From the NCBI GenBank assembly GCA_037043015.1, contig CM073321.1, positions 39,948,420-40,012,419 on the forward strand: DNA of 64,000 bases, written 5' to 3'. This stretch comes from Bryum argenteum (taxonomy: Eukaryota; Streptophyta; Bryopsida; Bryales; Bryaceae). Below the pieces are notes generated by a model. That model did not search any database and was not told where the DNA came from. It was given only the letters and a program-made list of their open reading frames with translations. Shown here piece after piece: positions 22,660 to 35,330 of the stretch; positions within the stretch are counted from its first letter, which is position 1, and each line of letters opens with the position of its first letter. The translations under genes and the position numbers were made by a program.

Positions 22660-23574
22660 GGTAATAAAACGAAATAATTTTATAATCAACTTGGAAACAT
22701 ATAATTATTCTTGATATTAGTATAAATTCATTTTCAAAGTGAAAATGAAGTTAATAATGTTTTTATTCACAGACTATGAGGAATATCACGTATGAGCATT
22801 TGGCTCATCTTTATGATCTTTATGAAAGGGTTTCATAGAAATCTAAATTTTAGAAATATTTCACATGTAAATATGTAATTGTATCGTGGGATGATGAAGT
22901 AGAAATGAATCAATAATGGGGTGATTTTGATGTACCCCATTCTGTATTACCAAATAAAATTCTTACAAAACATATTAATACAACTTACAATGACTAGGTT
23001 CACTTGCCAATTTTGAGTTGAATTTTGAAACTATGAGTTCTCCAAAGTAAATTTATAAGTTGAAACTTACGAGGCTACGATTTTTTTTCCTTTAAAATTT
23101 AGATGTCACAAGCTACACACTAGTATGTTTGAAATCAATCTAAGGTTGATTCATTCAGATTATCTTCAAGATCCATTTGACGTAAATTTCTCCTTTAATT
23201 TATTTGCAAAGCAATAATTAATTTCTTTAAAAAGAATTGGTTTCTACAAAATTAATGTCTTGTATGCTAATTTAATTTATTTTCATGTTCTATTTATGAT
23301 TATGAGTAGATATGATCATATGAACCTAATGGGAAGCTCTACAAACTCACTGCAATTGCTTATTAAATGATTGGAAGTCTTTGTGAATTGCATCATGGTG
23401 ACGTTCTAAAGACATGAAGAGGTTCTAAAGACATGAAGAGTCGCAAACACCTAAAGGCTTTAATTATTCAATATTAGTAAATTAACTATAATTGAATTTA
23501 TTTACAAAGTTGATCATCAATTACAATTTAAAAAGTGTTATTTGAAATCAAATCACACTTTTTTCTATCTTCTA

Positions 23575-23626
<52 letters not shown>

Positions 23627-24740
23627 GCATCATGTGTTTGGTAAGCTCTGTCATATAATATTGTCATTTTCTTGGGAATTAACCCTTTCATGACCAATCA
23701 ACCAAATATATTCGCTGAAGTGTGGTTATTGCATGATTGAGTAGAATCTGTGTGGAAACAGCAATATGTTAAAGAACAACGCCGGAAGAGGAGTGTGTGC
23801 TGGATCTACTACACAAAACAACGAAGCATTTGGACTTGTACTCCGCCCGGTAGAGCTGTCTATACATGGTGATGAGTATGAGATACGGTAGCTGGTCTAG
23901 AAAGAAGTGAGAAAGATTCACGAAATACGGCTGTCGAGTAAACATGACACCAATTCTAAGGGTTCCTTGGGAACATGGGAACATGGGAACATGGGGGTAC
24001 TACTCAATTGGCTCCGTCGTCAAAAGAAGAGTTGATTTCTTTTGGCAACCCAACACCGTCTATCAAAGCGTATACGTTTGTACAACCTGAAATTCTCCCC
24101 AAAAAGAATCAACGTCATGTTGTTTGCACACTGATTCTACGTCAAGGCTCGGTGTCTGATAAATGTGACCATGTCTGATTTTTCTATCTGACCATATTTG
24201 GTACAATATCCCATGTATTTCTCGTACGCTACCGTATACAAGGAACTGGGTTCTTGGTCTCTTTTCACATTTTCAGTTTTATAAATGCTCGAAATGCAAC
24301 GCTCATGGTGTTGTTGGATAGATCTTCAAACTCTACAATATTGACCACATGTATTTTGCCCAAGTCTCGATATTCTGGTCTCTAATTCTAGTGAAAATCT
24401 TCGAGGTAATGTACTACACTTGACTCGGAACTACGCTATGTACTACACTTAACTCGGAACATCATAATACTCTAGTTCATATGGTAGATCTGATCCATGT
24501 TTGGCCACTAGCATGTACATGAAGTTCACTACACATTTATACGGTCGGATCTTAATTTTGACCCTTCATTTGTTCAATGCACTCCAAAACACATCCAGAC
24601 ACCTCAAAAAAACCTCGTCTTCCAAAACAGGAGTGGTCATAAAAGGGTTAAAGTCACTTAATATACATAATTTTGAGATTACCAATACTTGTGCATGTAT
24701 TAATATATGGCATAATAGTCTTATCACTATACAACGATAC
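22660..24740. other. AT-rich intergenic DNA, no gene seen
   Basis: No supportable gene. It contains a pure T run (23,577-23,622) and short local duplications (GTTCTAAAGACATGAAGA twice near 23,405-23,440; GGAACATG repeated near 23,970). Confidence 0.5.
23577..23622. repeat. 46-bp poly-T tract
   Basis: Uninterrupted T run. On the minus strand it is a poly-A, which could be the tail of a retroposed sequence. No retroelement coding sequence or target-site duplication could be recognised next to it. Confidence 0.9.
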
Positions 24741-25180
24741 TCTTATACTTTCTATGCCGATTCCAAGTGTTGTGGGCAGATTTTGTGAAAGGCAAGAACA
24801 TGATCGTATGGTGCAAAAGATTTGCAACTTCTAGAATCAATTTTAGCTAGTGACTGATTATCAGACAGTATTACCTGAATGAATGATGACTTGAGGTCAT
24901 GATTTCTGACGTTATTCTTATATTTTCTATGCCGATTCCGTGTTTTGTGAGCGGATTTTATGAAAGGCAACAACATGATCATATGGTCGAAACGATTTGC
25001 AACTTCTAGAATCAATTTTTAGCTAGTAACTCATTATCAGGCAGTGTTACCCGAATGAATGATGACTTGAGGTCATGATTCCGGACATTATTCTTATCTT
25101 TTCTATGCCGAGTCCAAGTTTAGTGAGCGGATTTTGTGAAGGCAACAACATGATCGTATGGTCCAAACGATTTGCAACTT
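24741..25180. repeat. About 176-bp satellite, about 2.5 copies
   Basis: Direct tandem copies starting at TTTCTATGCCGATTCC-like sequence at 24,751, 24,926 and 25,102, so the period is 175-176 bp. Each includes AACATGATCGTATGG and GATTTGCAACTTCTAGAATC; the last copy is truncated. The length is in the range of nucleosomal or centromeric plant satellites. Confidence 0.85.
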
Positions 25181-25741
25181 AAGGGGATATTAAGTATTTT
25201 GAGACAATTTGCAATCTCAATTTAAATCAGTGGTTAAAAATAGTAAATCTGGTGTCAAGTAAAATGAGACCGAATTGAAAATGAGACTCGAATGAACCCA
25301 ACAAAAGAATGTAAGTTGAATCCTTGATACCAAAAATTCTATTAATATAATTGTTGATCATTAATATTCATTATTTTGAGACGGAAAGTATATTGAGACT
25401 ACTTCACATCTCATTACTCGAGTCATAGATTGCAAGCTTCAAGGACCAAAAAAGTATTATGCATGATGAATATCATTACTTCAAAGAAAAATATATACAA
25501 GAAGTAATCCAATGAAAGGACATATTAATATCTATAGAGAAATAAAATTATCACAACACTAATGGAAGGAAATAATCCCATGGAAATACATTGAAATGGA
25601 TATACCATCTTACTATAAATAGATAAATCATGTTTAACAGTAGTGTCATACTACTCTAATTTGCGTTGGCTACATTGCAATGAGAAAGGGTGTACCATTG
25701 AAACTAATATAATCTAATATAACTATATATTAACATGAAAA

Positions 25742-28558
25742 CTACTCATCAAACTCGATAATTGAGTCCTTAATAATTGAAATTTGTAGCTCCGGTATGC
25801 ACATCTTGGGATTAACGGTTTCAAGACGAAATCTTGGCTTCCAAGCTCCCATGATTGATGTTGTAGCCACCCAAGTTGGATCATAATCCATATCTTTACA
25901 CCAAGAGTTACCTCTTCTTGTATCCCACCCTTCGTAAGTGTCAGGATTGACATGTTTAGAAGATACTGGCTTCCAATACTCAATGTGGATTTCTTGAGGA
26001 TGCTCTACACTAGCATTTGGGTTGCTCAAAGCACGAGCTATCCAGAATTTCTTGAGATCTCCATCAGCCGGACGTAGCACAAGTAGGTATCCCTCATAAA
26101 CATCCCGTCCAACTCTGAATGATGCTTGTGGACGATCTCGTATTTGTCCTACGAACGGAGGATCAACAGCAAATTCCTCGCGCAATTCTCCGTTATCTTC
26201 AAATCGATCCTCTTCACTTGGAGAGTACCTAGAAGTAGGCCAAAATCCATCCCTAAACGTTGATGGAGCAGGGACGGGTAAATCTAAAGCCTCACAAACT
26301 GCTTTCCAATAGTAAATGGATTGTTCATGATGTCTACGATAGTCGCCTGTTGGATCAGCATCCGCCAAAGACTCCCACAAGCTCACAAAACCACTAATTC
26401 CCTTTCGAATGTCTTCTATATTCTTCATTTTGTTTGGAACTAGTATCGTAGGATCTCCAAGAGGAACCTGAGGTTGACCATTTGGCAAAACTTTCCACAA
26501 CCTAACCCCTGCACTATCTTGAGGAAGGCACTCGCTATCCGTACACAGAATTTTGTAATGCATCAAAGGCCAGCCGGAAGCATCTCTAAAAAACCTAAAT
26601 TGTTGGGCACTAGTATGCCTAGATAACGCCTCGTCGCCATCACAAAGGTAACCTTTGATGAACGTCTTGAAATCCGGAACTTCCTCAATTAAGTGAGGAT
26701 TTACCGGCTTATCCTCTGTGTCCATGAAAGATCTCATGAGAAGGGGAACAGTAGGGTAGCTGTTGGTCTTGAGCTTACTACTCCATCGCCCAAAAAGAGC
26801 ATCAATATCTTCATGAGTGGGACCCACAATAAGGAAGTTCAAGAAAATCTCTCTAAAAACGCCCTTGTACACGAGCAATGAAAAGAATGCAAAAACAAAC
26901 CGATTCTTACTATCCCCGCAAGCATTATCTAGCTGCAAGTGTAGCACCAAAGGAAGAGTCTTTCCCGGGATTGGAGCCTCTGGGAGAAGACCAAGCAAAT
27001 TCAAGCACATGTCCGCCCCATCCAAAACAGCCTCAGAGAGAGGGCTACTTCTACCACCACCAAACAATTGCCTGGAAGAGCACTTCGGAGGAGATTCCAA
27101 ATCTCTTAACAGTTGAGCAAATGAACCGATAGTATGATTAGAATCCGTGGGATATATATCGAGGCCGTAATGTGCGTAACGTACATCTCCGTGTCCATGA
27201 GCAATCATGCCTGTGATGGAAACCGGCAATTTCATGAAGGAATCGGTCGATTTACTCTTGTGTGAGAATTGCGGAGAGGTTGTCTTTGAATGAACCATTT
27301 TGTCATGAATAATGCACAAAGACGATTCGAGCCTTGCCTCAAACTCCGAATGGTTGCTATAATAGAGCAACCTATGCGCCATTTAAAAAGTATTATGACG
27401 TTTAAATTTCGCGTCATAAAGAGCCCATGCGCGACTGCCTCGAGTATTGGATGCTCGAAGTTGTTTGATTTTGTCACATTCACCACAACGCACAAATGTG
27501 TCACCCTTTTGCTTGGAATAATACTCTTGGAATGAGTCTTGTCTGATCCTACTTCGAGCCGAATTTAATATAGGAGGAAGACCGTGGACGACATTGATGG
27601 CATTCAGCTTTGGTAAATTGTCCCTTCGACGACAGGAAGAGGGCAAGCATTTGGACACTACCTTCTCGCCCGTATCAATAGTCTTTGTTCGATGCAGCAT
27701 GAGATCGGCAACATTTTCCACAATGGCTTGAAGGGATGCTGTGGCTTGCAATGTCTCGATATGAGGTTTCTTTGAACCACACTTTCCATGGTCCTCTGCT
27801 TGCTGCCCGTCTTGATAGGCATACCTCCACCGGAAAAATGTGGCACGTGACACGCCCATAATCAGGTACCACGCCACGCAACACACCTCAATACCCTCCA
27901 ACATAATCATGTCATTTCCGTCCGCCGCTTCGTGGACTTGACCATGCACACTAATGAGACAATGTTTTCTGAAGTAAACATCACCGCGAACATAGAACTG
28001 GAACCTCAGATCTTTAATTTTGGCTCGAGGATAGGGCTGCACACAGTTCTTTGGACAACAATAAGTTGTGGAAACAAAATTGATGGACTCCGGTGTAAGA
28101 AAGTACTCCTTCTTAGGTGGTGAATCCCGAAGACGCCTTTGACCTTTGCTCTCGTACTGGCGAAGACCAACTCGTGGTGGCTGACCAAAAACCTTGCAAG
28201 CCGCATTGAAGATGGCACGTTGGTCGTGGTCGTAGAGGCTTGCTCCGTTGAGAAGGACATGCGTGATTGGCTATGCACGCAAAGAGTAGATCCAACTGAA
28301 AGGAACCTCTGCTTCTACTAATGACTCTGCTATCTGCACGCAGACAAAGTCGGATCCGAGAGGCCGACCACCAGTCTCTGGGACGACGCTTGAGTCAACC
28401 GATTGACAGACAGCTTTTGCAACGTCGACACCGGCGTCATTCAGAAGAGTGACTCGTTTCGACACCCATGATGAACGGTTAAAACCCTCGCACTGTGCAA
28501 CTCCTTCAGGTAGAACTGGTGGACGGAAATCGACACCGTTGACAACGAAAGTCTCCAT
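25742..28558 (-). pseudogene. Unit C: intronless DUF7869-like gene, two nonsense codons
   Basis: One frame runs from ATG (28,558) to the stop at 25,742, 938 residues, broken only by TAG at 28,271-28,273 and TAA at 27,383-27,385. At the second stop the unit B homologue has Gln (NYQRACRH against TF*MAHRL), consistent with CAA to TAA. Visible parts: a Cys-rich Zn-binding-like segment (TTYCCPKNCVQPYP), a helix-turn-helix-like region (GVSRATFFRW), a CxxC (RCGECDK), then IIHDKM, GMIAHGHGDVRYAHY, LQLDNACGDSKNRFVFAF and FLIVGPTHEDIDALF. The GHTHED of relatives is GPTHED here. DUF7869 proteins are widespread in algae and non-vascular plants; an RNase H-fold transposase role is inference. The intron present in B and E is absent. 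Confidence 0.7.
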
Positions 28559-28656
28559 CCTACAAAAAAGAGGAAGATTGAAAAGATAACTTAGTGCTTG
28601 TTTAATAGCATAGGAGATGATCAAATATGAAAACCGAGGCAAAAGTTCCGCCACAG

Positions 28657-29285
28657 TTATCCCCCGCCCGTGGATAACAGACTATGGTTGGATATTATCC
28701 AGGCACCGGGGATAAAAACAAACCCTAAATGCCAATGTAAATTATCCCCGACCCGGGGATAATATTTTTGTGGGCGGATGCATGGTTATCCCCAGCCCGG
28801 GGATAACTATGTAACCGCCAAAAAAATATTATCCCCAAACCGGGGATAATATTTTTTGTGGGCAGTTGCATGGTTATCCTCAGTCCGGGGATAACCAATC
28901 TACCGCTTACAAAAAAATATTATCCCCGGCCCGGGGATAATATTTTCTGGAGGGCAGTTGCATCGTTATCCCAGGGCCGGGGATAACATAGATTTCGTGA
29001 GCAGTACAAATATTATCCCCGGGCCAGGAATAACTGTTTTTTGTGGGCGGTTACATAGTTATCCCCGGCCCGGGGATAACCATGCAACTGCCCACCATAA
29101 AATATTATCCCCGGCCCGGCGATGATATTTCTACTGCCCACGAAATTAATGTTATCCCCGGCCCGGGGATAATGGTTTTTTTGGGTGAATGCATGGTTAT
29201 CCCCGGGGCGTGGATAATCATCGGAGCATAGATTCGAGGAATAATCCCCACAGACAGTACAAGTTATCCCCGGCCCGGGGATAAC
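28657..29285. repeat. Unit C P3 palindrome array 1 (about 46-bp spacing)
   Basis: About fourteen copies of TATCCCCGGCCCGGGGATA at about 28,657, 28,695, 28,742, 28,787, 28,829, 28,873, 28,919, 28,965, 29,013, 29,059, 29,105, 29,152, 29,196 and 29,264. It ends about 100 bp 5' of the DUF7869 start codon. Alternating spacers (TTTTGTGGGCGGTTGCATGG and its reverse complement type) make the whole array inversion-symmetric. It reads as open frames on both strands, which I treat as by-products. Confidence 0.9.
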
Positions 29286-30050
29286 TCGCATTCTATTAAT
29301 AGTAAGTGCTGAAACACTGTCATTCATGCCTTGCACTCAATTTGCGAACATCGCTCACCTGCGAATTGCAGAATTCGAAAGGAAAAGAAGGGCTCGCAAC
29401 TGAAAAAACCAAGCACAAAAATTAGTACCGAATACAGAAATCGAAAAATACATGACGAGCAATAGTCTTAACTTGATTCATTATCAAACTAATGCAACAA
29501 TACTGAAACCTCTAAATGCGAAACTACATCAGATGCACTGAGCACCAACTGAAACTTCTTCTACACACACGCAACCTTGAACCTATACACCGGAACGAAA
29601 TATGAAATGAAGCGCACCTTGAGAGCACGAATGAGAGTGAGAAGAAAATGAAAGGACACTTGAGAGACAGAGTATGCAACCCGAGCCCGACCTCAACGGC
29701 AACATCGTGAGAGTATCTCGACGCCCGAAATCGTGCAAAATGCCGACAAATTTTGACGCAATATGGATTTTGTCTTGATTAGGATTCTAAATACGATTCC
29801 ACTTTTTAAAAGAGAATTTTGAAAATATCAGGCGGCAAAGGAATTTCGGCAGGAAACTAATTTTGGAGGGAAACCCATTTCTAATTATCGATTTTTTATT
29901 TATTACAAACAATATTGACTTTTATTTTTCTCTATAAAATTGAACATTTTATACATAACTATGAGAAGTAGAAAAAAAATACAAATTTGTATGAATGAAT
30001 TTATTGAATAAACTATAATAACTACAAAAATTAGAGTAACATATATTATA
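29286..30050. other. 5' flank of unit C DUF7869 gene
   Basis: Moderately AT-rich, no ORF of note. A long purine-rich stretch near 29,630-29,680 and a sharp loss of unit-like composition after about 29,890 suggest the edge of unit C lies here. Promoter elements cannot be assigned. Confidence 0.35.
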
Positions 30051-30360
30051 TATAGTATATTATATTATATTATATTATATTATATTATATTATATTATAT
30101 TATATTATATTATATTATATTATATTATATTATATTATATTATATTATATTATATTATATTATATTATATTATATTATATTATATTATATTATATTATAT
30201 TATATTATATTATATTATATTATATTATATTATATTATATTATATTATATTATATTATATTATATTATCTTATATTATATTATATTATATTATCTTATAT
30301 TATATTATATTATATTATATTATATTATATTATCTTATATTATATTATATTATATTATAT
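30051..30360. repeat. (TATAT)n microsatellite
   Basis: About 60 near-perfect TATAT pentamers with occasional TATCT variants. Degenerate TATA-rich sequence continues on the right to about 31,500. Confidence 0.95.
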
Positions 30361-31659
30361 GATTTTACATCTTAAGAACAATATATATATATATAATTAT
30401 CCTATAGTATATTTCTATATGATATTCTTTTATTATTCTATATTCTATTATTTTGTACTATATTTGATTATCCTAGATTATAGTACATTATAAGATATCA
30501 TATTATAGTATATTATACTATATTATACTCTATTATAATGTAGTATACTATATTATAATATATTATACTATATTACACTAATTATTCGATAGATTATATT
30601 ACATATTATACCATGTGATACTATATTGAACTATATTAAGTTGTATACCATTGTGTTAAGTTATGTTATAATAGATTATATTGTCCTATATGATTAAAAT
30701 TTATGTGAAATAAATATTTATTATTTTGTATTCTATTATACTATATTACACTATATTGTACTATGGTATACTATAAAAATCGATACTATACTTTATTAAA
30801 CTATATCATACTATTATTTACTAGAATTTCCTATAATTTCCTACAATTTCCAATATTTTCCTATAATATCTTGTATTATATCGTATTATATTATATTTTG
30901 AAGTTTTTTTTATATTTTATAAAATTTAGAAATTGTTATTTAATATTATATTATATTCTAATATGATATATTTTCCTATATGATAATGAATTACATTATT
31001 TGTGTTATGTAATATTATATGAATATTATATTTTATTATGTTTTAAAACATATTTATATTATCGTTTTATATTCTATTATAATAAAATATACTATGTTAT
31101 ACTATATTTTAGTACATTATACTACGTTATACTATATTATGCGATATTAAATTGTATACCATTATGTTAAGGTATGTTATGTCAGATTATAATTATTTCA
31201 CTACATGATTATAATTATTGTACTATATGATTATAATTTGTCAATTCCTATTGCACGATTTTTAAAGTTATTCCTTCTTGAATTTGCAATCATTTCTAAC
31301 TTGATATTTAGTCTGATCCCCTTTAACTCCGAAATATAAAAAAAGGAAGAAGTTTGGTATATTATAATATTGTATACTATAGTTTATCATCTTATATTAA
31401 AGGATACTAAGTAAGATTTAATATATACTATTATATTCTATTGTACTATATTGTATAATATTATACTCTATAATATTATATCTTAATATGTTATTTTATG
31501 TTATACTATATTATAATTCATTATATGTACCTAAACTTCTTTTTCATAATAGCAATGACAACTAGCTTGAGAGAATTAAAATTACGCCTTTGAAGGCTTG
31601 GATTGAATGACTCACACATTAGAAATGCTATTTAGATTTAGTTCAAAAAAATCTTATTA
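30361..31659. other. Degenerate AT-rich DNA, no gene seen
   Basis: Decayed (TATAT)-like and TATTATA-rich sequence without coding potential. Confidence 0.6.
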
Positions 31660-31965
31660 TGATATCAAAGAAGAAGAAAGGTGATGACGCTTCCAGCGAC
31701 TCCGACGGTGACGATTCGAACAACTCGGAGTAACGTGCGGGTTATCAGGCATCACCAACAGCACCATCAGCGGAGGCAATGGAGACATCTCTTCCTAGGT
31801 TCACTCCGATGAGTGAGGAGCAGCACGCGCAAGGGCCTGATACTGAGACCCAACGCCCTGGTAAGGAGCCTATGCTAGTGATCCTGTCGACGCTCGTCAT
31901 GACGACGATAGTGCCTGTTCAATCATCTGCGGGTGTTGAGGTCGGATCATCAGGCAACTAAAGCT
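31660..31965 (+). pseudogene. Fragment of a unit C-type ParB-arm gene
   Basis: From about 31,765 to 31,955 the sequence matches 53,377-53,565 of unit C closely, for example the shared CATCAGCGGAGGCAATGGAG, AAGGAGCCTATGC and GCCTGTTCAATCATCTGCG. It encodes METSLPRFTPMSEEQHAQGP against METSPPISTPMGDEHQAQGR. Upstream it carries an acidic KKKKGDDASSDSDGDDS stretch not seen at the same place in C. It ends in a TAA within AT-rich DNA. It must derive from a second C-like copy rather than from C itself, because the upstream sequence differs. Confidence 0.7.
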
Positions 31966-33530
31966 CTATTGACTTATACATATATAACATATAATAGTTG
32001 AATACAAAAATAACCGTTTGTATAGAGTCCTTGAATAATGTAAGAGTACATTTTATGGTACAAAAATAGTGTTAGTTTATTTTTCTTTTTATGAAGTACA
32101 TGAACTCTATGGTTTTATTGTTGAATAATATCAAACACAATAAATAAATGTTACTTTCCTTTGAAAGATCTATGATACCTTCAAATTTATTTTAATACTT
32201 GGTGTCATCATGGTATAGTAGATCTTTGGGGAATTTTCTTATTTTTTTGATTCCTTATGATTTATTCTCTACTAAAAGAGCAAATGGAGATTAGTATTAA
32301 TGTGTATTTGTCATACATAAATTGGATGAAATTTCATCTATTTGGTAATAAATTATTCCATACCTTATTTACAATATGTGTATTGCATCAATGTTTACCT
32401 ACCATAGATGAAATAAACCAAAGTTTCAGTTATATAATTACATGGCAATAGTATAACATGTTCTAACTGTACAATCAATACTCACATAGCTAAGGTTTTA
32501 AAATACAACCTTAGATTTGAAATGAAATTAGATTAAGAAATTTCATTGACATAACTGTACAAACTTATTTGACATCGATTTTGTTTCCTAACATGGCAAT
32601 TTTACGTAATTCCTATCAAAAATTACACTGATATTAAAACTTAGAATGTTTCTGAAGCTTCTAAACTTAGCATATAATACATAGAATTCTAATCTACCTA
32701 ATCATAGGATCATAATTGTCAATGTTTCTATCTTGAATACATAGACTTTTTGAAATTTTATCTTCAACTTATTTAGGAATATATGTACAAACAGAAACAT
32801 ATGTAATTTAATACTAAAACTTTTGAAAAATCATTTTGGAAAACAACAAAGAATTTGCATTTTGTATAGTAGCATATATTTATAAGACAAAGGTCTTTCA
32901 CATAATTTAGATAATACTTTATAGAACAGACCTAAAATAGTCTTGTATTCAGAACTTAACCCCTAAATTACCTTGTTGCAAGACGGTCTAAGTCACAAAA
33001 TTTCACTTTCCTTTAGATTAAGTTCAAAAAATCTCAATCTAAGTATTATTTGAAAGATTCAACCATAAGATCTCAGATTTCACTTGACATTCCTCCACAG
33101 ATTAAATTTAAACCGTTCATTTTTCCCCATTTGTGAGATTATAATGGTCAAAGGTGGCTGAGTTTTTTCTCCTGCGGGAACCTCCAAAACTTGTTTCGGG
33201 TTTTAAGGAAAGTTAGGGGTTATACATGATCTTCCAAGGAAACAAAAGTTCATTTGAATAGAACACCAAGTCAAATTCTCTAAAAAAAAACAAAGAATGA
33301 CTACGCATTCTAAACTTGGATTAAGAACTGAAAAGTTTTTCAAAACTCTTTGCATACCAAATTTATTTAAAAAACTAAGTATTGAAGTAAAAAAAGTAGA
33401 AAAAAAAGTAAGCAATGTTTTTATTTATTTTTTCCTTTCATTGCCATGACCATGAATAGATTAGTATTCTAAATTAAGACATAATATACTAAGAACGGGT
33501 ATTTAACTAATTCTGGACAATTTGACAGTC
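31966..33530. other. AT-rich flank of unit B
   Basis: No gene. The segment 32,640-32,960 is similar, in the same orientation, to 47,880-48,080 on the other side of unit B (shared motifs GCATTTTGTATAG, TATAAGACAAAGG, TTCACATA, AGACC). Confidence 0.5.
32640..32960 (+). repeat. Left member of a direct repeat flanking unit B
   Basis: Similar to 47,880-48,080: CTAATCTACCTAATCATAGG against CTTATCTACCTAATAATAGG, then TTGCATTTTGTATAGTAGCA against ATGCATTTTGTATAGCTGCA and ATTTATAAGACAAAGGTCTT against ATGTATAAGACAAAGGTTTT. Diverged, and clearly older than a fresh target-site duplication. Confidence 0.6.
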
Positions 33531-33714
33531 CAGAAATCAATAGGCTTCCGTCCGACACACCTCAAAGGAGCAAAACAAGGCAAGGTGGAAAATGAGAATG
33601 ACTGACATTATTAGCAAGTCGGAGAAATTATAGATGAATACACTCTTAGAGTAGGAAACAAATCCGTTTCATTAAAAGAATAAACGGATATTCCAAACGA
33701 AGCTCGTCCCACTA

Positions 33715-34060
33715 GCATGTGGTATCGGCGCGCAGCCGACTGCACTAACTTCGTATCAATAAATATTACAACACCCTATACAATATACAACAACACTAGG
33801 TATCGAAGCAGACAGAAATTTAACATAGGTGAACTGCAGCGGTGTCGGCTCGCAGCCGATAAGCAACAACGCGACTCCATCATCGACTTCCTCCTTTCTG
33901 GCGCTCCATATTCAACAATCCAGGATATTAATCCCGGGCAAATCTTGATTTGAAGACCAACAGCGACAAGTCGACGAGTGCGAGTGCTGACCGGCTCATC
34001 GCAGGTTGTGCTACACCGGCTGATCGCCTGAAGTGTCGGCTCGCAGCCGATAGGCATGCA
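33715..34060. repeat. Unit B P2 palindromes, 3' flank of HAD-a
   Basis: Copies of the P2 family (TATCGGCGCGCAGCCGA, TGTCGGCTCGCAGCCGATA) at about 33,722, 33,842 and 34,034 in the 3' flank of HAD-a. These are the leftmost P2 copies and approximate the left edge of unit B. Confidence 0.8.
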
Positions 34061-34196
34061 GACTAAGTAAAACCTAGGAACACTGCGATCTGAGAAGAAC
34101 ACCGTACTTGAGGGAATGAGCAACTTCATAATGAAGTTGACCGGGTCTATTAGAAAGACTCATATATTGACTAACAGATTCGAACTGGTATAAGGG

Positions 34197-34930
34197 TTAG
34201 ATGAACGGAAGAATATATGTAGCTATATTCGGAATAGTAGTGCTTGAAGACGTCAAATCACCTCGAAAAGGATAAGGCATGTAGCAGGCAACATCCGGCG
34301 CCAACCTTAATGCCAGTGGAGAAACATCAACGAGGAGAAGTTGGTCGGGCCTGCACACCTCAAGGGAACGACGCTTGCAATAGAGAGTCTTCAAGAGCTT
34401 GTAACACCACGGAAAATTCATAGGACGATCACAAAATTCTCTACCATAAACAAAGGATAGCCTGTCGATGACGCCAGAATGTAGAATGTAAGATAGGAGA
34501 GGCCTCAAGTCACGCATCGGCATCGTACACCAGAGACCAACATGGAAGCGCTCCAACAACATGGCAAATAACTTCGTTAGACCTGGCCGCTTGATTACAT
34601 TACGGTGAGCATTCCAACGATCCGTCGGAATATTAGGGCTGATGTAGCATAGCAATCCAGATACGAATAGAATGATACATTTCTTGGAGGAAGAAGTATG
34701 AGCAATGTCATAATCCAAACGGCAGTCACCCTGAACAATACAAGCCTGAAATAAGTCAGATCGATGGTTAGAAAAGCAATAGATAAGGGCAGGCATATCG
34801 GCCGGCAGCCGACAAGAAGACAAAACCAATTTAAACATAGAAGTGTCGGCTGGCACCTGACAAAAGAAGAAAACAAACTAGAGAGTCCATGAGTAAAGAC
34901 GTCAAGGAGACAATGACAAGAAGAAGCCAT
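34197..34930 (-). CDS. Unit B: degenerate FCP1-like HAD protein (HAD-a)
   Basis: Exon 1 starts at ATG (34,930, MASSCHCLLDVFTHG) and likely ends at CAG|GTGCCA near 34,858. The intron holds two P2 palindromes (about 34,843 and 34,796). Exon 2 (acceptor TTATTTCAG, about 34,746) runs to the stop at 34,197. The domain follows HAD-a of unit A: CIILFVSGLLCY (motif I with the nucleophile Asp lost), RPGLTKLFAMLLERFHVGLWCTMPMRDL, and LLLVDVSP (motif III altered from DDSP). A pseudo-phosphatase is likely. The order HAD-a 3' of HAD-b is the same as in unit A. Confidence 0.55.
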
Positions 34931-35330
34931 GGATCCTAAAGCTAAAAGGAAAACAAAAGCAAACACCAAACATAAGAACCGATACCAAGAAAGGGAATAT
35001 GATAGAAAACTCTCCATGTTAAGATTAAGAGAGTCTTCACAAATTAAACATCCTCGAAATATACAGTTAAGAAAAAGTCTCGAGTGGAACCCTAGAAAAT
35101 TTACAGTACTAGAAGAAAATCTAAGTGATCTATAAATTCTAGCTCGCTAGATCATCGAATTGGATGATTGAAAAATCTATACACCCATGCTAAGGACATG
35201 TATTCATATGGTAATCTATGTAGGGTAACAAGAGGTGTATCGGCCGGCAGCCGACAACTGGAGCATCTTGAACTTGCTCCACCATCTTGAACAACTCGAA
35301 CGCCAAGGTCGAGAAGTAATCAATCCATGA

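Noticed and set aside
22281..22664. 127-codon ORF across the 60-bp minisatellite
   Set aside because: Open only because the repeat length is a multiple of three; low complexity, no other support.
23577..23622. Retrotransposon 3' end
   Set aside because: Only the poly-T tract is visible; no reverse transcriptase, LTR or target-site duplication could be recognised beside it.
29013..29336. Open frames over palindrome array 1 on both strands (PRAGDN / PGPGI repeats)
   Set aside because: By-product of a stop-free palindrome; located in the upstream region of the DUF7869 gene.
30051..30360. TATA-box-rich promoter
   Set aside because: It is a long (TATAT)n microsatellite with no gene beside it.
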